Assembly (NCBI GenBank): GCA_963827085.1
Contig: CAWGZY010000003.1
Span: 1,116,001-1,180,000 of the forward strand
DNA: 64,000 bases
Direction: 5' to 3'
Source: JAGVPT01 sp963827085
Lineage (GTDB): Bacteria > Bacteroidota > Ignavibacteria > UBA10030 > UBA8401
Program-made: the position numbers and the translations under genes
Notes under the pieces: model-generated
What the model was told of the DNA's origin: nothing
The model's input: only the letters and a program-made list of their open reading frames with translations
Database searches by the model: none
Shown here: positions 51,760 through 60,382 of the stretch, in pieces
How the letters are laid out: each line of letters starts with the position of its first letter
Position numbering within the stretch: the stretch's first letter is position 1

Positions 51760-52770
51760 TCAACTGACTTTCACAAGTTGTTTGCCGAGATTCTCTCCCG
51801 CAAACAATCCGATGAAAGCCCTTGGAGAATTCTCCAATCCTTCAACGATGGTTTCCGCGTATTTCAATTTCTTTTCCCTCAGCCAGTTCGCCAACCGGCG
51901 TGTCCCCTCATCGAACCGGTCGGAATAATTGCGGACAAGAAAACCTTTCATGAGAGCGCTGTGTGTGAGCAATTGAGGCTGGATCCGCGGGCCGATAGGA
52001 ACGCGATTGTCATTGTAGAGAGAGATTTGCCCACACAAGGGAATCCGGGCCCCGTTGTTTATCAAAGAGAGCACCTCGTCCGAAATATCTCCGCCGACAT
52101 TGTCAAAGTAAATGTCGACTCCGTTCGGACAAGCGTCCGCCAGTACTTTCTTCAGGTTATGGGATGTTCGATGATTAATTGCGGCGTCGAAACCCAATTC
52201 ACCCGTCAAATATTTGGTTTTTTTGTCCGATCCTGCAATGCCTACGACACGACAGCCGTGTATCTTGGCAATCTGCCCGGCAATCGTTCCTACAGCGCCG
52301 GCTGCGCCGGAGACTACAACCGTTTCACTCTGGCGGGGCTGCCCAATATCCAGCAATCCAAAATATGCTGTAAGACCAGTCATTCCTAAAACTCCGAGTG
52401 CCGTGCTCACTGGAGCAATGTCAGGATTTATTTTCCGTACTTCTTTCTCGCCGGCGACGGAATAATCCTGCCATCCGAGATTTCCGACCACAACATCGCC
52501 CTTTCCAAAGTTGTTCGACTTTGATTCGACGACATCCCCTACGACTCCTCCGTTCAGAACCTCGTTGAGTTGAAACGGCGGAACGTACGATTTGTGATCA
52601 ATCATTCTGCCTCTCATATACGGATCAACGGAAATGAATCGCGTCCGTACCAACAGCTGTCCATCCGCGGGCTGAGGGAGTGATGTCGTCGCCAGCTTGA
52701 AACAACTTTCATTCGGCATCCCGACCGGCCTTTTAATGAAGAGTATCTGTCGATTTATTCGTTGTTGCAC
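51760..52770 (-). CDS. NADP-dependent MDR oxidoreductase (curcumin/prostaglandin reductase type)
   Basis: The 336-residue protein belongs to the zinc-free medium-chain dehydrogenase/reductase branch. It has RFISVDPYMRGRM near the N-terminus, ALGVLGMTGLTAYFGLLDIG, the dinucleotide-binding VVSGAAGAVGTIAGQIAKIHGCRVVGIAGSDKK, and FDAAINHRT. The C-terminus has GLENSPRAFIGLFAGENLGKQLVKV. Members reduce the double bond of alpha,beta-unsaturated ketones using NADPH. The start is GTG at 52770 (RBS AAGG). It follows an OYE-type reductase, another enone reductase, in the same orientation. Confidence 0.9.
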   Translation of the reverse strand: MQQRINRQILFIKRPVGMPNESCFKLATTSLPQPADGQLLVRTRFISVDPYMRGRMIDHKSYVPPFQLNEVLNGGVVGDVVESKSNNFGKGDVVVGNLGWQDYSVAGEKEVRKINPDIAPVSTALGVLGMTGLTAYFGLLDIGQPRQSETVVVSGAAGAVGTIAGQIAKIHGCRVVGIAGSDKKTKYLTGELGFDAAINHRTSHNLKKVLADACPNGVDIYFDNVGGDISDEVLSLINNGARIPLCGQISLYNDNRVPIGPRIQPQLLTHSALMKGFLVRNYSDRFDEGTRRLANWLREKKLKYAETIVEGLENSPRAFIGLFAGENLGKQLVKVS

Positions 52771-52812
52771 TGTACCTTCACACCTCCGTATACATCGGAT
52801 TGTTTGATGAGA

Positions 52813-53901
52813 TTAATTTACGTGCACCGGATAGTCTGTATATCCTTTTTCACCTGAAGTATAAAAAGTATCGGTATGAAGGTTGGTTGAGAGCGCCCAA
52901 CCGTTGGCTAAACGTTCAACGAAGTCGGGATTATTAATAAATGGCCTTCCGAATGAAATGAGGTCCGCAAGCTCGCCTTGTAATTCGTTTTCGGCGCGCT
53001 CTTTTGTGTATCCGCCGCCAAGAATAATTGTGTTATGAAATCTCTTGCGGATATCCATTTTGATTCCGATCGGCACCTGAGGGGCTCCCATGCTGCTGTG
53101 GTCTACAATATGGACATAAAGTATCTTCATCCGATTGAGCTGTTCAGAAAGATATCTATACGTCTCATCGATTTCAGGATACTGAGGCATATCGCTTGCT
53201 ACGCCGTACGGCGACAAGCGTATACCGACCCTTTCCTTTCCGATTGCTTCAACTGCACCGGCTACCACTTCCAGCAGGAAACGACAGCGATTTTCAATAC
53301 TACCGCCGTATTTATCATTTCTTACATTGCTCACGGGAGACAAAAATTGTTCTAAAAGGTATCCGTTCGCGCCGTGAAGCTCGATGCCGTCAAAATTTGC
53401 TTTTATTGCATTGGCAGCGGCGTTAGCGTACTCTAGCTTTGTGTGTTTTATTTCTTCAATAACCATTGCAGTCGGAACGGGATAATCCTGCAATCCCAAG
53501 GCATCTGTCCACACTTGCCCGGAGGCTTTCACTGCAGACGGTGCGATAATTGTTGCACCCTTACTCATATTCGCTTGATGGCTGATGCGCCCGGTGTGCA
53601 TGAGCTGGACAAAGATCTTTCCGTCTTTGGCATGCACCGCCGTTGTGATTTTTTCCCAACCTTCCACCTGCTGTCCGTTAAAAATGCCGGGGATGCGGCT
53701 GTATCCAAGACCGTTGGGTGAAGGGGCAGTCCCTTCGGTAATGATGAGTCCTGCGGCAGCCCGCTGTCCGTAGAATTCAGCCATTAAATCGTCGGGGATG
53801 TTGCCGATTGCACGAGAGCGCGTCATCGGCGCCATGACGATTCGATTTTTTAAATCGATGCTACCGAGTTTATACGGGCTTAATAAATCAACATTTTTCA
53901 T
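52813..53901 (-). CDS. Old yellow enzyme family alkene reductase
   Basis: The 362-residue TIM-barrel flavoprotein has KNRIVMAPMTRSRA, the FMN-binding HGANGYLLEQFLSPVSNVRNDKYGGSIENRCRF and GGGYTKERAE, plus LISFGRPFINNPDFVERL. It resembles the NemA/XenB group that reduces activated alkenes and nitro-compounds with NAD(P)H. The start at 53901 is set by AAGGAGATATTCA. It lies 42 bp upstream of an MDR oxidoreductase with overlapping substrate type, probably one transcript. Confidence 0.93.
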   Translation of the reverse strand: MKNVDLLSPYKLGSIDLKNRIVMAPMTRSRAIGNIPDDLMAEFYGQRAAAGLIITEGTAPSPNGLGYSRIPGIFNGQQVEGWEKITTAVHAKDGKIFVQLMHTGRISHQANMSKGATIIAPSAVKASGQVWTDALGLQDYPVPTAMVIEEIKHTKLEYANAAANAIKANFDGIELHGANGYLLEQFLSPVSNVRNDKYGGSIENRCRFLLEVVAGAVEAIGKERVGIRLSPYGVASDMPQYPEIDETYRYLSEQLNRMKILYVHIVDHSSMGAPQVPIGIKMDIRKRFHNTIILGGGYTKERAENELQGELADLISFGRPFINNPDFVERLANGWALSTNLHTDTFYTSGEKGYTDYPVHVN

Positions 53902-53940
53902 TGAATATCTCCTTGATAAATACAGCATGTGATAACGCTA

Positions 53941-54099
53941 GCGTTGTTTCTCAAAACAAATATTGTGTTTTTTCGATAATTAATTCACCGCAAAGGTCGC
54001 TAAGGACGCGAGGATTTCTTAGTTCTTTCTACAAAAACTTCATTGCGATCTTAGCGTCCTTTGCGGTTATAATACAAGATTCAATATCGGAAACGGCGC
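53941..54099 (-). repeat. Family A palindromic mini-element, copy A4 (reverse)
   Basis: 159 bp with ends GCGTTGTTTC and GAAACGGCGC, both flanked by TA. In reverse orientation it matches A3 closely: ACCGCAAAGGACGCTAAG, GTTTTTGTAGAAAG, ACTAAGAAATCCTCGCGTC, TTAGCGACCTTTGCGG. The TA flanks fit an IS630/mariner-type mini-transposon. Confidence 0.88.
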
Positions 54100-54170
54100 T
54101 ACCAACCGGTTTCCTCTTGCCTAGAAGTGTCGCGGAATAATTTTCCTCGATCAATACATTGCAATAACTC

Positions 54171-55379
54171 TCAAAATGAAATACCTGCTTGCGCGACGAG
54201 CAGCAGTCGCCCTTTATTTTCAATCGGCAAAAACGGAGCCAATTCGAGGCCAATATTTATTTTTTTTGAAAAACCGTCATTGACCATACGAACCATTTCA
54301 GCCAAATCCAGAAGCATCGACAACGCAAACCCGCCTCGGTCGACTCCGACATCGAGTGGAGAACTCACACCAAACATTCCTATTCCCAGGCTGACAGGAA
54401 ATCGATTTCCTGTTTCCGGATTAATACGATAAAACCTCACCATCGCGCTGTAATTTCCATACTGAATCGTGTCATTCGCTCGAGTATCATACAATACTTT
54501 GGGGATGGCGAGTGAAAACCCTATTTCGATTGAAGGACCCCTTACCCGAAAATATCTTATCATGGTGTTAGAACGATCCACTGCACCGATTTTGATGGTG
54601 TAATCCGGCTCGATGCGGATACAAAGAATTGCCCAATCGGGGAGTGAATCTACCGGCACAAGCACTTGGTCAAGTTCTTCCGGACGGATGTTGGCATACG
54701 GACCGTACGCGGTGCGATACTGAACAAACATTTCGCGATCTCTGTTTGGGTCGCCATGACTTCGAAACGTTACCATGCGCCGTTCGTATGATGGAGTGGC
54801 CATGCCTTCCCGCAACAGCACCGTTGTCATTATTCTCACGAACTGGGGTCCCATGCACTCCCGAATACTATCGCGTTGAAAGTGGACTGAAAGATTTCGA
54901 ACTTGGTTGCGATCCAGTGTCACCGCCTTCCGGACATCGTTACTGCCGGCTGTGGGAACAATAGTCACGTATCTGCTGAGTAGTTCAACGTCCTGGTACT
55001 CTTCCACAACTACAACACAATCAGTTTCATACCGATACCGTCGCCCTTCGGAATCCGTCACTCTAAGACTGACGGGATATGATCCTGGCGTTACATCTTT
55101 AGGAATAATAGCAACGTGTGTGCGTTGTCCGATTGCTTTGAGCCTTGCTCCTTCAATATGAAGTATCGGAGTAACGGTTCCCGCAGTCGTGCTATCGTTT
55201 CGTTGAATGACAACACGAACCGTATCACCCGGAAAGTAGACCGACTTGTCGACGGAAACGTTGATCGTCTCATCCTCGTCCGTCGACTGAAGGAGTATCG
55301 AAGTCTTCAACTGCGCGTGGGCGCTGAGTATTCCGAAAGCACAAAGCAGAACACATTCAATGAGTTTTGATTTCAACAT
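54171..55379 (-). CDS. Secreted protein of unknown function, 402 aa
   Basis: A signal peptide (LLCAFGILSAHAQ) is followed by a beta-rich protein. Residues 40-130 look like an immunoglobulin/MG-type beta sandwich (SVDKSVYFPGDTVRVVIQRND, GSYPVSLRVTDSEGRRY). The second half has SIEIGFSLAIPKV and SSPLDVGVDRGGFALSM and ends LLLVAQAGISF, a terminal aromatic typical of outer-membrane beta-barrels. So it may be an Ig-like periplasmic domain joined to a small barrel. No known function. The ATG has only a weak RBS (AAGAAACGAC). Confidence 0.68.
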   Translation of the reverse strand: MLKSKLIECVLLCAFGILSAHAQLKTSILLQSTDEDETINVSVDKSVYFPGDTVRVVIQRNDSTTAGTVTPILHIEGARLKAIGQRTHVAIIPKDVTPGSYPVSLRVTDSEGRRYRYETDCVVVVEEYQDVELLSRYVTIVPTAGSNDVRKAVTLDRNQVRNLSVHFQRDSIRECMGPQFVRIMTTVLLREGMATPSYERRMVTFRSHGDPNRDREMFVQYRTAYGPYANIRPEELDQVLVPVDSLPDWAILCIRIEPDYTIKIGAVDRSNTMIRYFRVRGPSIEIGFSLAIPKVLYDTRANDTIQYGNYSAMVRFYRINPETGNRFPVSLGIGMFGVSSPLDVGVDRGGFALSMLLDLAEMVRMVNDGFSKKINIGLELAPFLPIENKGRLLLVAQAGISF

Positions 55380-55557
55380 GTCGTTTCTTAGTCAATCAAC
55401 AAGCTTGCTCACGAGGAAGATAAGCGTATGTTTCATTTCCAGAATGTTTTTCAGCTGAAGCGCTGCCTTTCCGGCATTGAAGATCGCAATAGGTTCCGCA
55501 TCATACACACACGGGACACACCCAACATCAAGTCCGTTCAAGCCTCCATTGTGGCCG

Positions 55558-55998
55558 CTAACCATCATCTTTGAATAACGCCGTCATCGACCTACCCACT
55601 CCGTCGATATCGTCATTGAAGTTCGTCCTAAACTCTTCCAACTTCACCGATCCCTCATTCTTATAGTCTCCCAGTTTTTTCTTTAGGCTGAGATTTCTTA
55701 GCTCCAGCACCGCGGCTTCGTTGCGGTACCTGGCTTTGAATGTCGGACCGGCCTCTTCCATTTTTTCCTTGAATGCTTCAATCCGGTATTCATTCGCTTT
55801 GATTGTACGTTCAGATGTGCGTTTAAATCTTCGCCATTTAGCGACATAATCGGTTTGGGCGTCGCTCGGCTCTTGAAGGACATAGCCTGCGTTTTCCAGG
55901 GCGTTGTCAACCTTCTGTTCCGGTGATTCCCCGCAGCCCGTTAACAAAGTACCTGCCATGCACCCCATGACGGCAAAAATAAAAATATGATTTTTCAC
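55558..55998 (-). CDS. Helical lipoprotein, 146 aa, paralog 1
   Basis: A lipobox (TLLTGC) follows a short signal peptide. The rest is a long charged helix predicted as coiled coil: EAFKEKMEEAGPTFKARYRNE, LKKKLGDYKNEGSVKLEEF, and ends MTALFKDDG. The gene just upstream encodes a clear paralog. By comparison with it, translation should start at GTG 55998 (KNHIFIFAVMGCM) rather than a longer frame upstream. The product is probably a periplasm-facing lipoprotein of unknown function. Confidence 0.72.
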   Translation of the reverse strand: MKNHIFIFAVMGCMAGTLLTGCGESPEQKVDNALENAGYVLQEPSDAQTDYVAKWRRFKRTSERTIKANEYRIEAFKEKMEEAGPTFKARYRNEAAVLELRNLSLKKKLGDYKNEGSVKLEEFRTNFNDDIDGVGRSMTALFKDDG

Positions 55999-56049
55999 AG
56001 TTCGCTCATTTGGTACGTTTGAATATCCACTCACGTAAATGAAATGCTG

Positions 56050-56490
56050 CTACCCATTATCTTTAAACAAATCGGTCATCGTTTTTTCCATCCCGTCCAT
56101 ATCATGTTTGATGTTCGTCTTGAATTCTTCCCATTTCATCGGACCCTCGTCCTTATATTCTTTCAATCTTTTCTTCATGTCATGATTTTTCTGTTCCAGT
56201 GCTGATACATCCTTGTTGTACTTCGCGCTGACCTTGGAGCCGGCCTTTTCCATCCCCTGTTTGAAGGCATTGATCCTCTTTTCATTCGCGTCGACTGCCT
56301 GGTCAGACTCGTCCAAAAATGTTCGCCAGTCTGAAGAATATTCAGTTTGAGCCTCGTGCCACGATCGCTGGGCGTCCCGTGCATTCTCCTTTACGATTTC
56401 AATTTTTTGCTCCGATGTTTTCCCGCACCCGGCCGACAGTGTAACTGCCATGCAGCCTATAACGGCAATGGTAAAAATATTACTTTTCAT
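56050..56490 (-). CDS. Helical lipoprotein, 146 aa, paralog 2
   Basis: The signal peptide and lipobox (IAVIGCMAVTLSAGC) are followed by helical segments: ANEKRINAFKQGMEKAGSKVSAKYNKD, MKKRLKEYKDEGPMKWEEFKTNIKHD, ending MTDLFKDNG. It shares the whole plan and the ending with the downstream gene, so the two arose by duplication. The protein is likely an anchored coiled-coil lipoprotein; partner unknown. It lies 51 bp upstream of its paralog. Confidence 0.74.
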   Translation of the reverse strand: MKSNIFTIAVIGCMAVTLSAGCGKTSEQKIEIVKENARDAQRSWHEAQTEYSSDWRTFLDESDQAVDANEKRINAFKQGMEKAGSKVSAKYNKDVSALEQKNHDMKKRLKEYKDEGPMKWEEFKTNIKHDMDGMEKTMTDLFKDNG

Positions 56491-56589
56491 GGTTCACCAC
56501 TTTCCGAATTTAAGAAGTATGCTGCCATCGATGGTCAGAAGAGCGGGCGCAAACATTATTGATTCGTTATTTTTCATCAGCCCCATTTC

Positions 56590-57723
56590 CTATTTTTCTT
56601 TTCGTTCCGGCGGATTCGGATGCGAGGGCTCCGGTCTACTAATCTTTTGGGGCGGAGCAATTTTCCGAGGCCGCGGCGGTTGACTCTTTGCGGGCGATTT
56701 CACCATGTGCGGCTGCTGTGCCTTTCTCTTGCTAACGGATGGACCAGCACTCCGAGGCTGTGACCGTTGACTTTTTGTAGGTGGATTAACCGTGCGCGGT
56801 TGCTGCTCCGTTGGCTTAGCTTCAGATGAATGAACATTCGGCGCCGGTTGCGGTTGATTTTTTTCAGGTGGATTTACCGTTCGCGGTCGTTCCTGCCGAT
56901 TGGCAGCAATTTTCTCCGATGCCGGTTTTACCTCATTCAATTTCGTCACCTTTGATGGAGCAGGGCTCTGTCCATTGCCGTTGCTTTTTTGTACTTGCGG
57001 CCTGTAGAGTTGCATTGTGCCATTGCTCAGATGCTGTCCCGGCTGATTGGATTCACGAATAGCGACTGGTGTTACCGTTGCGTGAGTAGCTCTTTGGACA
57101 TCATCTCTCTCGGGCCCCGTGATGTACGTAACGTGGTGCGCGTCATCTCTTCGAGTGTTGATTATCACTGTTGAATTATTGATGATCGTAACGTTTCTAT
57201 CTCGATTGATATAATGCCGACTGATGTCGGACCTCGTAATATCCCCTTCTCTCACAAAGATCCAGCTTTCATTTCGTTCGTGGTATCCCCCTCCAAAAGT
57301 CACACTTATGCTCACACCGGGCCTTAGAGGTGCCCATCCGTAATATCCGGGAGACCTTCTCCAGGATACCCAGGCAGGTCCCCACTCATCACCAGGAACC
57401 CAAAACCAACCGTAGCCATTGTCGTAATCCCAACGGCCATAGTGGAACGCTGCCCATCCCCAGGGATAATCGGAAACCCACGTCCACCCGTCATCAGTAA
57501 GCACCCAGTGGCCGGCAGTTGCATAAGGACTAAATCCGGATACTCCATTGGGTATCCAGACGTATCCGTAGTTTGGGTATTCTACCCATACACCGTATGG
57601 GCTCAAGTCATCATAAAACTGCTGATAGCTCACAGAGCCTTCCTGTGCAGTTGCCTCGCGCGGTAGCAGCCACGCCGCCACACCCAATGCTGCAAACAAG
57701 ACGAAGATTTTTGTCGATCTCAT
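56590..57723 (-). CDS. DUF6600 family secreted protein
   Basis: The 377-residue protein begins with a signal peptide (WLLPREATAQEG) and then a Tyr/Trp/Pro-rich domain with the DUF6600 pattern: FYDDLSPYGVWVEYPNYGYVW, GHWVLTDDGWTWVSDYPWGW, and HYGRWDYDNGYGWFWVPGDEWGPAWVSWRR. The C-terminal third is Pro/Gln/Lys-rich and disordered. The family has no known function; it is common in secreted proteins of environmental bacteria. The start at 57723 is chosen because AAAGGAT lies eight bases upstream. Confidence 0.88.
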   Translation of the reverse strand: MRSTKIFVLFAALGVAAWLLPREATAQEGSVSYQQFYDDLSPYGVWVEYPNYGYVWIPNGVSGFSPYATAGHWVLTDDGWTWVSDYPWGWAAFHYGRWDYDNGYGWFWVPGDEWGPAWVSWRRSPGYYGWAPLRPGVSISVTFGGGYHERNESWIFVREGDITRSDISRHYINRDRNVTIINNSTVIINTRRDDAHHVTYITGPERDDVQRATHATVTPVAIRESNQPGQHLSNGTMQLYRPQVQKSNGNGQSPAPSKVTKLNEVKPASEKIAANRQERPRTVNPPEKNQPQPAPNVHSSEAKPTEQQPRTVNPPTKSQRSQPRSAGPSVSKRKAQQPHMVKSPAKSQPPRPRKIAPPQKISRPEPSHPNPPERKEK

Positions 57724-57760
57724 TGTCATATCCTTTACTGTTTTCATTCTCATCCATATC

Positions 57761-57967
57761 TCAAACTGTCTTTGACCCGCGCAATATCCCCACAAGTCCC
57801 AGAACCGTTGCGACGGCTCCGCCGATCAACATCCATATAGACTTATCGGTGGCCGACCCGGTGAAGAATCGAGAGATGTCGGAGCTGGACGAATTATACG
57901 CGTTGATGCCGAATATCAGAAGAAGAACGCCGCCGGCAAGAATTGCGAGCGAGATCGCTTTGTTCAT
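57761..57967 (-). CDS. DUF3185 family small membrane protein
   Basis: The 68-residue product starts MNKAISLAILAGGVLLLIFG, followed by NAYNSSSSDISRFFTGSATDKSIWMLIGG and a second membrane helix. This matches DUF3185 (two helices with S..S..SRFFTG.ATDK-x-IW in the loop). It is a small inner-membrane protein of unknown function, frequent in stress-related gene sets. I start at the ATG at 57967; a TTG two codons earlier is possible. Confidence 0.88.
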   Translation of the reverse strand: MNKAISLAILAGGVLLLIFGINAYNSSSSDISRFFTGSATDKSIWMLIGGAVATVLGLVGILRGSKTV

Positions 57968-58013
57968 AGACAAACTTTCGATTCTATTCTTTGTGTTCCG
58001 CTTTATAAAAAAG

Positions 58014-58163
58014 TCAGACGGCTTTTCGTCCGCTGATCACTCTCACCAAGACAACCACGATAGCGATAACAAGAAGAATGTGAATTAATCCTCCCATGGT
58101 GTAGGAAGAAACTATTCCCAGGAGCCAGAATACGACGAGTAAAACTGCGATTGTGTAGAGCAT
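58014..58163 (-). CDS. Lmo0937-family small membrane protein, 49 aa
   Basis: The product is MLYTIAVLLVVFWLLG, then SSYTMGGLIHILLVIAIVVVLVRVISGRK: two membrane helices with the G-x-x-x-x-TMGGLIH turn typical of the Lmo0937 family. Such proteins are 45-60 aa and of unknown function. It lies 46 bp upstream of the DUF3185 gene, so the two are likely co-transcribed. The ATG is at 58163. Confidence 0.82.
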   Translation of the reverse strand: MLYTIAVLLVVFWLLGIVSSYTMGGLIHILLVIAIVVVLVRVISGRKAV

Positions 58164-58220
58164 GACAAGTATCCTTTCTTTTTGATATAAAGGTTAATAT
58201 TTCAATTAACGAGAGTCGCT

Positions 58221-58622
58221 TTAGCCTTCCATTTTTTGCGGATTGTTCTCAACCGTGCTAAGAAAATGTTCACAGACCTTTGCGGCGATCTGGTGGTCGG
58301 TCATTTTATCTTCCGTCTCGATGCCGACTATTTGCGCACCGAATGATTCGGTGTTAAGGCGTTTTTTTAATTCGCCCTTCGCTTCACCCGGACCAAGGAT
58401 GAGAATGGAATCCGCATGATGGAGGAATGAAATGACTTTGTCATAGTATTCCTTGAGATGGTTGGAGAACCGATGCTCTTGCTGATCCTCCGGTTTTCCG
58501 CCTGAGAAGCGAACATGTTTTTCCATGCCTGATGCGATGGAATGCATCTCTTCTGCTCCATCTCGTATTCGTACAATGACCGCTTTCTTATGGTCTATCC
58601 ACACGCCTACATTGTTTGACAT
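58221..58622 (-). CDS. eRF1-domain-like small protein, unknown function
   Basis: The 133-residue protein starts NNVGVWIDHKKAVIVRI and contains ILILGPGEAKGELKKRL and IETEDKMTDHQIAAKV. This GPGEAK...K..L pattern resembles the C-terminal domain of eRF1/Pelota-like (bacterial aeRF) families, sometimes annotated as translational machinery or host-attachment-like proteins. The true role is unknown. The ATG follows AAAGGACAACTCC. It precedes the Lmo0937 and DUF3185 genes. Confidence 0.72.
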   Translation of the reverse strand: MSNNVGVWIDHKKAVIVRIRDGAEEMHSIASGMEKHVRFSGGKPEDQQEHRFSNHLKEYYDKVISFLHHADSILILGPGEAKGELKKRLNTESFGAQIVGIETEDKMTDHQIAAKVCEHFLSTVENNPQKMEG

Positions 58623-58701
58623 GGAGTTGTCCTTTATTTGTTAGAATCAGTTAATGTTGTCATGATATCAGTCGTTCTATGGATTACACTGAATGCCACA
58701 A

Positions 58702-59313
58702 TCATATCAAGCTCACAAAGGCCGCAGCCCCGGACAAAATGATTAAAACGCCTGCGATTCTGTTAACCCATCGAAGTCCTTCGGAATCCAGTTTTTTTCT
58801 GAAGGTAGTGGCAACGTAACTAAGAATTAAAAACCATAAACAGGAACCAGAGAACACTCCGAGCACGAGAATGCAGGCCGAAATGATAAACAGTTTGTAC
58901 CCAAGCCCAAAGGCAGCGAACACGGCGACAAATGCAAAAATGGTTACCGGATTCGTAAGCACGAGGAGAAAAGCAGAGAGGTACGATCCCACTAATCCTT
59001 TGTTGTCGAAGGGGATAATAGGATCTTTCCGCTTAGCACGAAATGTCCTTATGCCGAGAAAGAGGAGTATTCCTCCTCCGACAAGGCGCAGCCAAAATTG
59101 CTGGCTGACAATCACATCGGAAACAAACGTGAGACCGAATGCAGCGATACTCCCAAAGAGCGAGTCTGCCGTTGCGGCTCCCAGACCGATGATCAGGCCG
59201 CGCGAGTGTCCATCAGCCAACGTCTTGCGGATGCAGAGTACGCCGACCGGTCCGATAGGCACCGCCATCCCAAATCCAATGATAAGTCCTTTGAGGAAAA
59301 AAATTGGTTCCAT
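58702..59313 (-). CDS. LysE family translocator
   Basis: The 203-residue protein has six membrane helices and the LysE/RhtB signature GMAVPIGPVGVLCIRKTLADG near the N-terminus, with GLGAATADSLFGSIAAFGL and LVLTNPVTIFAFVAVFAAFGLG in the middle. Members export amino acids or related small molecules. The substrate cannot be read from sequence. It stands alone, with 79 bp to the downstream eRF1-like gene. Confidence 0.9.
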   Translation of the reverse strand: MEPIFFLKGLIIGFGMAVPIGPVGVLCIRKTLADGHSRGLIIGLGAATADSLFGSIAAFGLTFVSDVIVSQQFWLRLVGGGILLFLGIRTFRAKRKDPIIPFDNKGLVGSYLSAFLLVLTNPVTIFAFVAVFAAFGLGYKLFIISACILVLGVFSGSCLWFLILSYVATTFRKKLDSEGLRWVNRIAGVLIILSGAAAFVSLI

Positions 59314-59456
59314 GATCTCATATTCCGGTCTGTGCAGCGGTTACCATCACGAGGATTTGTGTCGTGACAGATCGAAAATTTTCATCGTATCTATATTCAT
59401 AATCATCATCCGTTCTGCAGAGCATATTCTCAAAGCGCAAAAAAATCCCGTTTCCT

Positions 59457-60089
59457 TTACTTCTCTGAAGCAATAATGCCGCGATCCGTCAATTCAGACG
59501 TCACAAGTTTCACGATCTCGGGCCGCACCTCTTCCATTGAATTCGGTTCCGGCGTTTTGCTTGTAGCGCTCCAAATCAATCGTCCTCCGTCCTTGGTTGT
59601 CCATACGTCAATAGCGCGGATGTTCACTTTTTGAGAATCGATTGTTCCGGCGTGCTGGATGAATCGATAATACGTTATGAATCCATCATTGCCGCGGTCG
59701 TATCTCGTGCTGTAATCTTTCGTGACTTCTCCCTGCACGTAATGAGTATTCAATTCAGAAGGAAGCCAGCGGGTGATCAGCACTCCGTCGAAGTTATTTG
59801 TTTTGACGATATCAATAACCTCCGCCGTATCCGGCACTCCATCCGGAAACGAGCGGTATGATTGGATCGCTTCGATGTTATGTTTCGAAAGGTCGACGCT
59901 GAAGGCATCTTCCCAAATGCGCCTCTTCACCGGATTCTTGCCGACGGAGATAACGAGCACTTTTTTCAAAGAAGGAAGCGGAGATGATGCATCGCTCCAG
60001 ATGTCGACAAGCTCGGATGATGCGCAACCGGCCAACAGGATGACGGAGCAAAAAACAATTCCAATAACAAACGGGCCAATTTTTTTCAT
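59457..60089 (-). CDS. Lipoprotein, DUF4136-like, 210 aa
   Basis: Lipobox in VILLAGCASSE at about residue 22. The rest has an alpha/beta pattern: KKVLVISVGKNPVKRRIWEDAF, FDGVLITRWLPSEL, VNIRAIDVWTTKDGGRLIWSATSKT and IVKLVTSELTDRGII. This order of short Rossmann-like strands resembles DUF4136-type periplasmic lipoproteins. Unknown function. The ATG follows AAAGGCACTACA. Confidence 0.72.
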   Translation of the reverse strand: MKKIGPFVIGIVFCSVILLAGCASSELVDIWSDASSPLPSLKKVLVISVGKNPVKRRIWEDAFSVDLSKHNIEAIQSYRSFPDGVPDTAEVIDIVKTNNFDGVLITRWLPSELNTHYVQGEVTKDYSTRYDRGNDGFITYYRFIQHAGTIDSQKVNIRAIDVWTTKDGGRLIWSATSKTPEPNSMEEVRPEIVKLVTSELTDRGIIASEK

Positions 60090-60140
60090 TGTAGTGCCTT
60101 TTTTGCTGATTCGTGATAATGACTTTGATTGCTTTTTCTT

Positions 60141-60266
60141 TCACGGCGTTTCCGAACGTATTGCATGAGCGATCTTCACAATTGTATCGGCAGGTTCTCT
60201 TACCGCAGGCTTCTGTTTTTCTTCAAGAGCGATTTTACCGGGACCGTGATATACGAGAGCTTTCAT
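60141..60266 (-). pseudogene. Fragment of a zinc-dependent alcohol dehydrogenase
   Basis: Forty-one codons read MKALVYHGPGKIALEEKQKP, then EPADTIVKI, matching the first about 30 residues of zinc-dependent alcohol dehydrogenases (MKALVYHGPG-K-x-x-EEKPKP). The frame ends with a stop after AIRSETP, before the zinc-binding GTDLH motif. It has a good RBS (AAAAGGAATC). I read it as a remnant of a deleted gene. Confidence 0.7.
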
Positions 60267-60309
60267 TTTTGACGATTCCTTTTCAATGATCTGTCCGGAA
60301 GTACAACGT

Positions 60310-60381
60310 CTACGGTGCTAAGCTTAATGCCCAAGGCAATGGTATGGCAAGGAACATGAGAATTGCTCCGAGCAGCGCCAT
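60310..60381 (-). CDS. Very small hydrophobic ORF, 23 aa
   Basis: Encodes a single hydrophobic helix (MALLGAILMFLAIPLPWALS). A strong GGAGGATCAC site overlaps the response-regulator stop just before its ATG. The good RBS and position support translation coupled to the response regulator. The short length makes chance occurrence possible. Confidence 0.38.
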   Translation of the reverse strand: MALLGAILMFLAIPLPWALSLAP

Positions 60382-60382
60382 G

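Noticed and set aside
55392..55565. 57-codon frame MVSGHNGGLNG... after the lipoprotein at 55558
   Set aside because: No ribosome binding site, overlaps the previous stop, and has no family pattern apart from a chance HNGG like that of beta-lactamase-type enzymes. It could be a remnant, but cannot be supported.
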